A stretch of 44,845 nucleotides of DNA from an uncultured Acidobacteriia bacterium. Lineage in GTDB: Bacteria; Acidobacteriota; Terriglobia; Bryobacterales; Bryobacteraceae. The notes below the pieces were generated by a model, which was given only the letters and a program-made list of their open reading frames with translations, made no database searches and was not told where the DNA came from. The DNA is taken from the NCBI GenBank assembly GCA_903825445.1, contig CAIKAS010000045.1:1-44845 (forward strand). The letters are read 5' to 3'. Of this stretch, positions 31,401 through 39,253 are shown in pieces. The first letter of the stretch is position 1. Each line of letters starts with the position of its first letter. A program made the translations under genes and the position numbers.

Positions 31401-34400
31401 TCCCGTGCTGTCATTTACCTGTACCTGGAATGAGATCGTCGTGGGGGCACTGGCGGTTCCGGAAAGAGCGCCGCTTCCGGAAAGCGTGAAACCAGATGGC
31501 AGTCCAGTCGCTGAAAAGACGTACGGCGGTGTTCCGCCCGCTGCAGAGAAGCTCGCCGTATATAAAACCGTGGCTGCGCCGGCCGGCAACGATGTCGTGG
31601 TCAGCCCCAAAATCTGGAGGGTTAGTTGTGACGTGACGCTGGCTGGCGTGGCCTCCGCATCAGTCACGGTCACCGTTGCGCTGAAGTTTCCCGCAGCCGC
31701 GCTGCTGCCACTCAAAGTTCCATTAGCGCCTAACAAAATACCGGTGGGCAGGCCCTTCGCCGAAAACGAGTACGGTGGTACGCCACCGCTTGCCGCAAAC
31801 GCGCCGCTGACAGGGGCGTTGACGCCGGCACCCGCGACAAGCGTTGAAGGGCTCAGCTTTAGCGCGGTTGTCTGAGCGACGACATTCAACGGAATTGTGA
31901 CCGTCAGGATTTGTCCGGAGACGGAGTCAGTTGCCGTTGCCACGATCGTGGCGGCGCCCACCGTTGATGGTGTTCCGCCAAGCACTCCTGCGCTCGAAAG
32001 AGTAACCCCATTCGGTAACCCGGTAGCGGTCCAGCTGAAGATTCCCGACCCGCCCTGCGCTGCCAATGTAATTGGACCGTATGGAAGGCCAGCCGTTGCG
32101 TTCGGCAGCGATGTGGTGGTGACGGAGATTTGAGTAAAAACCGTCATCGACACCAGCAGACTCGCCGGTGTGGAAACGCCGTCGGCAACCTGGATCGTAA
32201 AACTGAATGTGCCCGCCACGCTCGGATTTCCGGTGAGGCCGCCCGTTGCGGAGAACGACAGGCCAGCAGGTAGAGTGCCTGCAACAACAGACCAGGTCCG
32301 CAGTCCACCGGTTCCGCCGGTGGCCGTGCAGTTAGTCGAAAACGCTTTGCCCGTCACCGCGTTCGGCAAGGTCGCCGATGAAGTAATGCTCAGTGCCTGA
32401 CCCACCGTGATCGCAAGCGAAAGAGTTGACGTGGTGTTGCCATCGCCGACCTGCACCGTAAACGAAAACGTACCAGTGGCATTTGTCGTACCCGTAAGAG
32501 CGCCGCTGGAATTCAGGTTTATGCCCGCGGGCAACGTGCCGCTAGCCAAAGTCCATGTATAGTTTCCTGAACCGCCGGTTGCAGCGAGGCTCTGGGTGTA
32601 TGCAATGCCCTGTATTGCCGGAGGGAGCGAGGCAGTGGTGACTGAGAGAAGCGGATTCACCTGCAAAGCCAACGCGATTACCGACGAGTTACCTGAACCG
32701 TCGCTCACTTTTACGGAAAACGGAAATGAGCCTGTGCTGGTTGGCGTGCCCCCCAAAGTGCCGGTGCTGCTCAGTGACATTCCCGAAGGCAGACTGCCGG
32801 CAACGACCGTCCAGGTTAGGCCTCCAGCGCCCCCGGTTGCGGCCAGTCCGACTGGTCCGTAGGCCTGATTCAGGATCGCGGAGGACAGAGAAGGGGTCGT
32901 TATCGCAAGTGTCGCGGTGACGCTGAAAGTTTGTGTGACTGGTGTGGCTGAGGAATAGAGGTTGCTGCCGTTCTGTGTCGCGGTGATGGAACACGTGCCC
33001 GGGGCGCGCGGAGTGAGAAGGTTCCCTGAAACGCTGCAAACCGATGGTGAGTTCGAAGTGAACGTCACTGTCAATCCCGAACTTGCGGTCGCGCCAACAG
33101 GGAATGGCGCACTCCCCGCGGCCACATTGCCCAGGGCTCCGAAAGCAATAGTCTGCGCGCCCTGGATGACAGTGAAACTCTGCGAAATATCCGTTGCCGC
33201 ATTGAAAGAGTTGTTTCCTGCCTGGCTCGCGGTAACGGTGCAGGTTCCTACACTGATGATCGTTACTGTGGCAGCAGTCACGGTACAAACCGAGGGACTA
33301 CCGGAGGCGAAAGTGATCGGCAGCCCGGACGTCGCCGTGGCCGACAAACCGATCGGCAGAGTGCCATACATCACCGGTGCCGACGCAATGAGTCCAAAAG
33401 AGATCGATTGAGAGGCTGGCGCGACCGTAAAACTTTGCACTACGTTTGGAGCTGCCGCGATCGTCGCACTGCCTGCCTGACTGGCAGTAATCGAGCAGGT
33501 TCCGGCCCCTGTCAATGTGACGGTGTCTCCCGCGATCGTACAGATGGAGGGAGTTGTCGAAACAAAGCTAACCGTCAGGCCGGAGGACGCCGAAGCGACC
33601 AGGGGCACCGAACCGGCATCTAGCGTTGTATCCGCAAGAGCAGTGAAAGTAATGGTCTGAGAAAGCAGCGCGTCAGCCCATACCACCGCATAGTTTCGCG
33701 CAGTGTAGGAGAGCGTTGGGTCGAAGAAATTAAAGGTATCCATGATCGTCCCGCCGATACTGCCGCTGCCGAACGTATTGTTCATCGAGTAAACCAGTGC
33801 GCCATTCACGTAGTAATCGAAGGTGGCGCCGCTAAACCGAATTGAGACGGTATTCCACGCATCGTAGTTCACTGCGCCGGCGGGCACGGTGACACTCACC
33901 CAGGCGCTGTCGCTTTCGTTCCAGACCGCGAATTCACCTGCCCCTGGGGTGTTGGCGAACCCAATCAGCGCATAATCGGCCGGTGCTCCGGATTGGTAAC
34001 CGACAGCCCACAGATACGAAGCGACATTCCCCTGGCTCACGTCGCCGAAAGCGGAGGGAACGTAAATATCCGCGCTGATCGCGTCGCCGGTTCCGCTGCC
34101 GGCAACACTGTGAGTACGACCCTGGAAATCGTAGAACGAGCTCTGATACGCAACCGGACGGCTGGTGTAACCCTGAGCCTGATCGATCTTAATCTGCAGT
34201 TGCGAGTTCCTTCCCGCTAGCGGCGATGCGGGGGCCGCGAAGGACGACGGGTCGTACCGGTCGGTCGTCCATCCCGCAGGCACAGTGGCGAACGATGGCA
34301 TCAGGTTCACCTGCCCTACGGGTACCGCCAGTGGCCGCAATTTGGGATCATCGTTGCTCGCAGCCGTCAGAGAGCCCGCCGCCAAAGTGTTCCGCTCTGT

Positions 34401-35558
34401 TTCGTGGATCAGGGACAGTTTACCGCCGGTTTCTGCTGACACGCCGTTCAGGGAGTAGCGAACCACCGCATTTTCGATGATCGCGGCGCCACCAATCCGG
34501 ATTCCGTCCCAGTCGCCAGCACCAGGTCCCATACCCGGCGGGCTTGAGGGGAACTTTTTCACCTCGGAATCCGGATCCAGTGACGACGTGAAATAGACGG
34601 GATTCTCCGCCGTGCCAGCGACCACAAGTTTCCCATTTACGGTCATGCCGCTTCCGCCACCAGCTTCGAACTTCACTACAACTCCCGGCTCAATCGTAAG
34701 CGTGGTTCCCTTGGCCACTTCAAAGTTTCCGGATATCACCACAGGACCCTCCCCCGCGTTCCAGGTGGTATTCGACTCTACGCCTGAGACAGTCTCTGTT
34801 GCCGCGGAGGGCACGGTCATCGCCTGGAGAGTGGTCTGGCGCAGTTCACCGTGTTGCATCCAGCTGTTACCGGAGCCCTCTATCGTTGCGTCCGAGGCCG
34901 CTACAACAGGAAATGGGTTTCCCTGAAAAACATTGCCGTCCAGTGAGACGCTGGCCGCACGCGCAAATACCGCAGTGCGGTTGTACCGGAGTGTGCTCCC
35001 TGTGATCCCGACCTTCGCGCCGTCAAACGCATCGATTGCGAACGAATTACGTTCGAAAGCTCCACCGATGACCGTCACATGCGCGTTCGATCCCTGCGCC
35101 AGTAAAGCGCGCACACTATCTGTGGCGCGCACGTCATCGAGGAACGCTGTGCCGTTCTGTACCGCGACTCCGGTCACTGAACCCGATACGATGACATTCG
35201 ACAGATCGAGGACGCCGCCCGCGTCGGTCCAGATTCCCCGCCAGTAGCCGTTACTGGTCCGGCTCCCCGAATCACCGGGCGCCACGCGAAGGACGGCCGG
35301 GCGATCCCTTGCGCCTTCGATTTTCAGGTGGCCTTGCACTTTGACGCCGGACTGGAGATTGCCGGTGAACTCGACAACCGCACCTGCTTCGATGGTCAGC
35401 GTAGCAGCCGGTTCAACTGTCACGACTCCCCGGACGATGTGCGGGCCGTCTGAGGCATGCCACACTTCAGATCCGCGCACCAATGTATCTCCGGTTCCGG
35501 CCCTAAGGGAGAACGCAGACAAAATGGCCAGACACAAGGCAAGGCAGATTCTCGTCAT
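28461..35558 (-). CDS. giant secreted beta-helix/Ig-repeat protein with Solibacter-type C-terminus
   Basis: 2365 residues. Signal peptide (CLALCLAILSAFSLRAG), then a right-handed beta-helix region (about 25-400; recurring LTIEPGVVVKFEAGG and TLTIEAGAVVEFTGN steps) and a lectin/LamG-like sandwich (about 410-640; WNTVSIRFSGATFDYYVNG). Three near-identical Ig-like units of about 80 residues follow (640-880; each with SxxxCTI...GTCSITASQ), and about eight He_PIG-type putative Ig units (880-1600; LPAGxxLSxxGxLxGTP). BACON-like repeats come next (about 1600-2000; PAWLTLNTTSG, SWLTVAPAVG), then an invasin-like Ig unit and a final 225 residues of the TIGR03437 type (LAPGTIMAIYGSNLA, GLYQINLQIPPGTPGG). 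A long stalk-like surface or matrix adhesin is the likely role; its ligand is unknown. Confidence 0.88.
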   Translation of the reverse strand: MTRICLALCLAILSAFSLRAGTGDTLVRGSEVWHASDGPHIVRGVVTVEPAATLTIEAGAVVEFTGNLQSGVKVQGHLKIEGARDRPAVLRVAPGDSGSRTSNGYWRGIWTDAGGVLDLSNVIVSGSVTGVAVQNGTAFLDDVRATDSVRALLAQGSNAHVTVIGGAFERNSFAIDAFDGAKVGITGSTLRYNRTAVFARAASVSLDGNVFQGNPFPVVAASDATIEGSGNSWMQHGELRQTTLQAMTVPSAATETVSGVESNTTWNAGEGPVVISGNFEVAKGTTLTIEPGVVVKFEAGGGSGMTVNGKLVVAGTAENPVYFTSSLDPDSEVKKFPSSPPGMGPGAGDWDGIRIGGAAIIENAVVRYSLNGVSAETGGKLSLIHETERNTLAAGSLTAASNDDPKLRPLAVPVGQVNLMPSFATVPAGWTTDRYDPSSFAAPASPLAGRNSQLQIKIDQAQGYTSRPVAYQSSFYDFQGRTHSVAGSGTGDAISADIYVPSAFGDVSQGNVASYLWAVGYQSGAPADYALIGFANTPGAGEFAVWNESDSAWVSVTVPAGAVNYDAWNTVSIRFSGATFDYYVNGALVYSMNNTFGSGSIGGTIMDTFNFFDPTLSYTARNYAVVWADALLSQTITFTALADTTLDAGSVPLVASASSGLTVSFVSTTPSICTIAGDTVTLTGAGTCSITASQAGSATIAAAPNVVQSFTVAPASQSISFGLIASAPVMYGTLPIGLSATATSGLPITFASGSPSVCTVTAATVTIISVGTCTVTASQAGNNSFNAATDISQSFTVIQGAQTIAFGALGNVAAGSAPFPVGATASSGLTVTFTSNSPSVCSVSGNLLTPRAPGTCSITATQNGSNLYSSATPVTQTFSVTATLAITTPSLSSAILNQAYGPVGLAATGGAGGLTWTVVAGSLPSGMSLSSTGTLGGTPTSTGSFPFSVKVSDGSGNSSVIALALQVNPLLSVTTASLPPAIQGIAYTQSLAATGGSGNYTWTLASGTLPAGINLNSSGALTGTTNATGTFSFTVQVGDGNTTSTLSLAITVGQALSITSSATLPNAVTGKAFSTNCTATGGTGGLRTWSVVAGTLPAGLSFSATGGLTGNPSVAGTFSFTIQVADGVSTPASLLVSMTVFTQISVTTTSLPNATAGLPYGPITLAAQGGSGIFSWTATGLPNGVTLSSAGVLGGTPSTVGAATIVATATDSVSGQILTVTIPLNVVAQTTALKLSPSTLVAGAGVNAPVSGAFAASGGVPPYSFSAKGLPTGILLGANGTLSGSSAAAGNFSATVTVTDAEATPASVTSQLTLQILGLTTTSLPAGAATVLYTASFSAAGGTPPYVFSATGLPSGFTLSGSGALSGTASAPTTISFQVQVNDSTGLTSSSAYSLTIHQAPVTASASGLSGGTAGTPYSQTLTATGGNPPYTWSLLNGALPAGLSLAASGTISGIPTTPGTFTFGVGAKDASGGVTSLSVTIAIVASPIVVSSGSFPSGVVSFAYPQQILSATGGVAPYTFTVTEGALPPGLVLSSGVVSGTPVSDGIYPLTITVVDSALNHATLNTTIVIRSATSDLQLLAGSASFSVMIGATGLPPGQAVGVQSTVVSQPVNYTTNVNPTAPWLSVTSSGNTPGALALSLTTAALNLPAGNYVTDVALSCTSFSCSGKTQSLVVTLTVTAPPPQVSVLSTLLAFTTSSTPPQPQTQPLGIQNTGGGTLTIVSVSCEAAWCTAGSFPATLQGGPATQVSITVDPGTLGTGFFRTAVDVVTTAGSVSVPVSFFISQLASMNLAPAGTQFNMPAGGTPGNTAGSFLVSAAGGNLSWAATVLQAPAWLTLNTTSGTASDSQPGTVSYSVNSSAALLPAQAYYATIELTSTGASNSPQDYQVVLNVSQNLQNAPDPQPAGLLFLTAAGGSAPPQVVKVYTSSSTPQSYQAATATTDGGSWLTVAPAVGTTSSLAPDSSLVTIDLSGLAPGVYTGGVSYAFSDAGVRTVNVTLIVQSAGGGSASVTVSDENPKALTPKAACSPTKLVPTQTGLVNNFSAPASWPTPLAIKLADDCGNNVGTGQVTATFSNGDPPLALALADSTAGLYSATWTPRASAAQITITARATATALAAGTAQIVGAVVPNATPVITPHGTVHVFNPQVGAALAPGTIMAIYGSNLAAVPAQPTVTPLPTTLNGTTVLIGGMPSPLYYVSPGQINVQIPFELNPAGQYQVVINANGALATPATIQLTSASPGLDAFPDGTLIAVHALTGALISPTAPAQPGEFIVMFLLGMGQTDNPVTSGNVSPSNPLARPTAAPTLTLNGNTLPLVFAGLTPGFVGLYQINLQIPPGTPGGNTVLTVSQDGWVSNTTILPIAY

Positions 35559-35788
35559 GGAAGGCTACGCGTGACAGCGGAGCATTTTTGTGCCGAACGA
35601 CGTCGACAAAACTACAAACTACCGAATATCGTTTTATAATACGCGACGCAGCTATCGCGGCAAAAGGAAGCCAGTACTGGGCCGAGGCGTTAACGGCGCG
35701 GGATCTGACGCGAGGGGTTGACAATCAATGAAACATAAAGTTACTTTGGTCCTGTAACTCAAAATTCATCAATGCGTGGGGGAATAGT
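35559..35788. other. 230-base divergent intergenic region
   Basis: Between the giant gene (minus) and the PEP-CTERM gene (plus). A TTGACA lies at 35718-35723 pointing toward the PEP-CTERM gene, but its -10 (TTACTT at 35741) is poor. An AT-rich TTTTATAATA stretch (35632-35641) could serve either strand. GGGGGAA (35772-35778) is the ribosome site of the PEP-CTERM gene. Confidence 0.4.
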
Positions 35789-36529
35789 ATGTGCGCGAGT
35801 TTACTCTCTTTGAGGCGTATTGCGGCGTGTGCATCTTTGCTGGCGGGCGCGGCAATGGTGCAGCCGGCTAATGCAAATCTGGTGCAGAATGGATCGTTTG
35901 AGAACATCAGCCCATCGGTGACGGTCACAACTTCGTTCGCTAGTGCAGGGGTGGCGGACTGGAGCACGTCAACGCTGGGTCAGGCGATCGTGCTTCCTAA
36001 CTGGTATTATTCAGGCCAAATCTTTCCGGGCGTCGGTTTTGCGGGCGCAGTGCCTCAAACGAGCCCCGATGGAGGCAACTGGGTTATTTCGGATGCCACA
36101 TATCTCACTGGCGCCATCACCCAGACTGTGAATGGGCTGAATCCGGGCGACACCTACGATCTTACGTTTTATCAGGGCATGGCGCAGGATACGGAAAATA
36201 TCACGCCACCCGGTTATGTCACGGGGCAATGGGAAGTGTCGCTTGGCGGGGGTTCGCCACAGTACGGAGCGGCGATGTCAGCCGATGGCTCAGTGCCGTA
36301 CTTTACCAATTGGTCGCAACAGAGTATGTCATTCACTGCCACGAGCGCGTCGGAAGTACTAAGCTTTTTCGCCATTGGCACGGGAGTGCCTCCGCTTGTA
36401 TTTTTGGACGGCGTCGATCTTGAAGACGCGTCCGCGCCTGAACCGGCCACGATCTGGCTCAGTGCGATTGCCGTCACTGTTCTGGGATGGAAGCTCCGGG
36501 CGCTGCGCAGGCAGACGAACCAGGGCTGA
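35789..36529 (+). CDS. PEP-CTERM sorting-signal protein
   Basis: 246 residues. Signal peptide (about 1-28, ACASLLAGAAMVQPANA), then a choice-of-anchor-like beta-sandwich beginning with NLVQNGSFE and containing ITQTVNGLNPGDTYDLTFY and VFLDGVDLEDA. It ends with the tripartite PEP-CTERM tail: PEPATIWL, a hydrophobic helix (SAIAVTVLGWK) and basic LRALRRQ. Such proteins are exported and processed by an exosortase, usually in exopolysaccharide-producing bacteria. No exosortase gene is in the window. It starts at ATG 35789 with GGGGGAA upstream. The next gene (a membrane hydroxylase) follows 47 bases after its stop. Confidence 0.88.
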   Translation: MCASLLSLRRIAACASLLAGAAMVQPANANLVQNGSFENISPSVTVTTSFASAGVADWSTSTLGQAIVLPNWYYSGQIFPGVGFAGAVPQTSPDGGNWVISDATYLTGAITQTVNGLNPGDTYDLTFYQGMAQDTENITPPGYVTGQWEVSLGGGSPQYGAAMSADGSVPYFTNWSQQSMSFTATSASEVLSFFAIGTGVPPLVFLDGVDLEDASAPEPATIWLSAIAVTVLGWKLRALRRQTNQG

Positions 36530-36576
36530 GTCGAAACAAAGAGCGGCGTTCGGTCGGCACACACTGGCGGGAACAC

Positions 36577-37464
36577 ATGGAAACACTGCTCTCTCTACAG
36601 AAGCATTTGCCGCCGTTCGCGTTTGACCTGATTCGGCTCACGAACGGGTTGATCCTCTTGCTGGTCCTTTTCGTACCGTTTGAACACCTGTTTGCGTTGC
36701 GGCGCTCTCAGAAGGTTCTGCGCAAGGGGTTTGGGACCGACCTGGGATATTACTTTCTGAGCAGCATGCTGCCGAACCGGGTTCTCGCTGTGCCGTTGGC
36801 CGCGCTCGCGCTGGGGCTGCAGCGCATGGGGTCGGAATCATTGCAGTTGTGGGTGGGCGATTTTCCAGTGTGGCTTCGATTCGCCGCTGCAATGGTGGTG
36901 GCGGAGATCGGCTTCTACTGGGGACACCGGTGGATGCACCAGAGCGATTTGCTTTGGCGCTTCCATTCCATCCACCACAGCGCAACCGAGATGGACTGGC
37001 TGGTGAACACACGCGCGCATCCGGTGGACCTGGTATTTACGCGCCTGTGTGGCTATATTCCGATGTACGCATTGGGGCTTGCCCATTCCGTCGGCGGTGG
37101 AGTCGACTGGATCCCTCTGGTGGTGGCGCTGACCGGCAGCATCTGGGGTTATTTCATTCACTCGAATACCCGAGTGCGCCTGGGCTGGCTGGAGCACGCA
37201 ATCGCCACGCCGATGTTCCACCACTGGCATCACAATCACGAGGAGGCAATGGATGCCGCGGACGACGGGGCGGCGCATCGGCATGGCAATTATGCGCCGA
37301 CGATGCCGTGGGTGGACCGCTTGTTTGGCACACTTCATAGCGGGGCGGGCCAGTGGCCGAAGGCATACGGAATCGACGAACCCACGGAAAGCGGGTTGGC
37401 AGGGCAGTTGTTGCAGCCTTTCCTGCCGGACCGGAAGAGTGCAGTTGTGCGCGACCCGGAATAG
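36577..37464 (+). CDS. fatty acid hydroxylase / sterol desaturase superfamily membrane enzyme
   Basis: 295 residues from ATG 36577; the in-frame extension back to 36487 overlaps the PEP-CTERM gene and is rejected. Membrane segments: LTNGLILLLVLFVPF (22-36), MLPNRVLAVPLAALAL (64-79), FAAAMVVAEIGFYWG (102-116) and a C-terminal pair near IPLVVALTGSIWGYF. The di-iron histidine boxes are complete: HRWMH (H117, H121), HSIHH (H130, H133, H134) and HHWHH further on. Members insert hydroxyl or double bonds in lipids, carotenoids or sterols; the substrate here is unknown. It may be cotranscribed with the upstream PEP-CTERM gene and with rsmG (26-base gap). Confidence 0.87.
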   Translation: METLLSLQKHLPPFAFDLIRLTNGLILLLVLFVPFEHLFALRRSQKVLRKGFGTDLGYYFLSSMLPNRVLAVPLAALALGLQRMGSESLQLWVGDFPVWLRFAAAMVVAEIGFYWGHRWMHQSDLLWRFHSIHHSATEMDWLVNTRAHPVDLVFTRLCGYIPMYALGLAHSVGGGVDWIPLVVALTGSIWGYFIHSNTRVRLGWLEHAIATPMFHHWHHNHEEAMDAADDGAAHRHGNYAPTMPWVDRLFGTLHSGAGQWPKAYGIDEPTESGLAGQLLQPFLPDRKSAVVRDPE

Positions 37465-37490
37465 CGGAATAGCGGGACGAAACTGCCGCG

Positions 37491-38159
37491 TTGAAATATG
37501 ATAGAGATTACCCCTTGCCATCGAACCTGACCACTATTGAAGTGGAAGCCATCCTCCCCGCTGATCTGCCCAATCGTGAACGCGTCGCTTCCGCCGCGGC
37601 CAGACACCTTCAGCTCTTGACCGAAATCAATGAGGTGATGAACCTGACGCGCATCACCACGCCTCGTGACGCCGCTGTGAAACATATCCTCGATTCGGTG
37701 ATTCCCTGGAGGCTGTTTGCGGGCGCGAAAACAGTTCTGGACGCAGGCACAGGGCCGGGTTTTCCTGGTCTGCCGCTCGCACTCACGTTGCCCGACACTC
37801 TCTTTACTTTGGCTGAATCGACGGGGAAGAAAGCGCGGTTTGTAGAAAGCGTGATCGCCGATTTGAAGATCGAAAACGCTCGTGTGTTGCCTGAGCGAGT
37901 GGAAGACATTGGCAAACGGGAGCGATATGAGATTGTGACTGCGCGGGCGTTTGCCCCGATGCCGAAGGCCCTGAAGATGCTGGCTCCGCTATTGAAAAAA
38001 GGTACTCAGGCACTGCTCTATAAAGGGCCTGACGTGGAAACCGAGATTGCCGAAGCTGCCCGCGATGCGAAAACGCTGGGTGTGAAATTTGAGATCGTGA
38101 TGCGGTACGAGCTTCCCGATGGCCTGGGCACGCGGAATATCGTGCAAATTGCACGCTAA
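37491..38159 (+). CDS. rsmG: 16S rRNA (guanine-N7-)-methyltransferase G
   Basis: RsmG (GidB) methylates G527 of 16S rRNA using SAM. Family motifs: LLTEINEVMNLTRIT, HILDSV, VLDAGTGPGFPGLPLAL (SAM loop, GTGPGFPG), LAESTGKKARFVESV and YEIVTARAFAPMPKAL. Length about 215 is normal. The start is uncertain: the TTG at 37491 has GCGGGACG upstream; the next in-frame TTG (37512-37514 region) would also keep the domain. No mnmG/gidA neighbour, so the common gid pairing is broken here. Confidence 0.92.
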   Translation: MKYDRDYPLPSNLTTIEVEAILPADLPNRERVASAAARHLQLLTEINEVMNLTRITTPRDAAVKHILDSVIPWRLFAGAKTVLDAGTGPGFPGLPLALTLPDTLFTLAESTGKKARFVESVIADLKIENARVLPERVEDIGKRERYEIVTARAFAPMPKALKMLAPLLKKGTQALLYKGPDVETEIAEAARDAKTLGVKFEIVMRYELPDGLGTRNIVQIAR

Positions 38160-38170
38160 CGAACCAGCGC

Positions 38171-39076
38171 CTATTCAGCAAAGATACTTCGGACGAATCC
38201 CGTGACGTTCATATTCGGCCAGTCGGGATACTTCGCCTTAAGTTCCGTACTCAGTTGCGTGGCCGCATCGGCGGCTGATACGCCCTGTGTCTTTAATGCC
38301 AGCGCCCGCGTTCGGATATCGGCAATAAAATTACGTTCAGTCTTCACCATCGAACCATCGCCCGGCGCGCTGTGATCCGGAACCACATGAGCAACCGGCA
38401 GCGCCAGGATTTTATCCACCACTGCGAGCCAGCTGGCTGGCGTGCCCCCATCGCCGTATATGTTTGGCACCACCTTGTTTTGCACCACGTCGCCCGAAAC
38501 CAGCGTGTTGTCCGGCTCGATGAACGTCAACTCGTCGCCCTTCGTATGCGCGCCGCCAAACCAAAGCAGGCGAGCAGTCACGCCGCCGAGATCGATCTTC
38601 GCTTCGTCGCTGAAGAGAACGTCAGGCGTCCGGAAGTTGCGGTTGGTCAGCCACTGTGCCTGCGTGGCGTCCCTTTTCGAAAACATGTCCACCATGGAAA
38701 GACCGTTCGATTCCCATTCCTTCTGCTGTACGTTGTTGCGGATCAGGATCGTGCTGGCAGGGAAACCTGGCTCGCCCCCAGCATGTTCCGGGTGGAAATG
38801 CGTGGTGGTCAGGTAGAGCTTAGTGCCCGCGGGGGAGAGCTTCTGCGCGGTTCGCGCGATGACCTCGCCGTTAGGCGCGCCGAGTCCCGTATCCACCACC
38901 AGCGTGCCGTGGGTTCCCACGATGATAGCGATATTCGGATTGCCCATCATAACCCAGACGTGTTCCGAAATCTTCGTTGTTTCTCCCGTGTATAGCTCAG
39001 CTTTTGGAGGCCCCTGCGCGATGACCATGCACGCGGCGGAGATCAGTATCAGGAGAATTCGTCGAGCCAGCTGCAT
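38171..39076 (-). CDS. exported metallo-beta-lactamase-fold hydrolase (HxHxEH variant)
   Basis: 301 residues. Signal peptide (RRILLILISAACMVIAQG). The MBL fold starts with HVWVMMGNPNIAIIVG; the first metal motif is THFHPEHAGG (H93, H95, E97, H98), in which the usual Asp of HxHxDH is replaced by Glu. Then GGAHTKGDELTF (third His) and VSGDVVQN (bridging Asp), and VVPDHSAPGDG (last His). Periplasmic members include class B lactamases and quinoprotein-relay hydrolases; nothing here decides the substrate. The Glu for Asp change may alter the second metal site. A TATAGT lies about 20 bases upstream of the ATG on the minus strand. Confidence 0.88.
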   Translation of the reverse strand: MQLARRILLILISAACMVIAQGPPKAELYTGETTKISEHVWVMMGNPNIAIIVGTHGTLVVDTGLGAPNGEVIARTAQKLSPAGTKLYLTTTHFHPEHAGGEPGFPASTILIRNNVQQKEWESNGLSMVDMFSKRDATQAQWLTNRNFRTPDVLFSDEAKIDLGGVTARLLWFGGAHTKGDELTFIEPDNTLVSGDVVQNKVVPNIYGDGGTPASWLAVVDKILALPVAHVVPDHSAPGDGSMVKTERNFIADIRTRALALKTQGVSAADAATQLSTELKAKYPDWPNMNVTGFVRSIFAE

Positions 39077-39143
39077 AAAGTATTTGTACTATAAATCGCC
39101 CGTGGCGTGTTACCTATAGCGAAGCTTGGGAAGTTGTTTGTGA

Positions 39144-39165
39144 ACCGCGACCGCAAGGGAGCGTT
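39144..39165. repeat. GACCGCAAGGGAGCG-type short repeat
   Basis: Within the 177-base gap between the hydrolase and thrC. Closely matches the stretch at 1312-1330 (GACCGTAAGGGAGCGG). Probably a dispersed element; two copies only in this window. Confidence 0.4.
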
Positions 39166-39253
39166 TGCCGAGGGTACTACTACGCTCGGATTTCCCCACT
39201 TGGCCAGCATTCCCGCCAATCTATCACTTTCATGTCGCTCACCCCGCGGTGCT

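Noticed and set aside
29083..34926. Series of plus-strand frames inside the giant gene with Pro/Val/Ala-rich repeats
   Set aside because: They are antisense reads of the Ig repeats; their mutual similarity comes from the repeats themselves.
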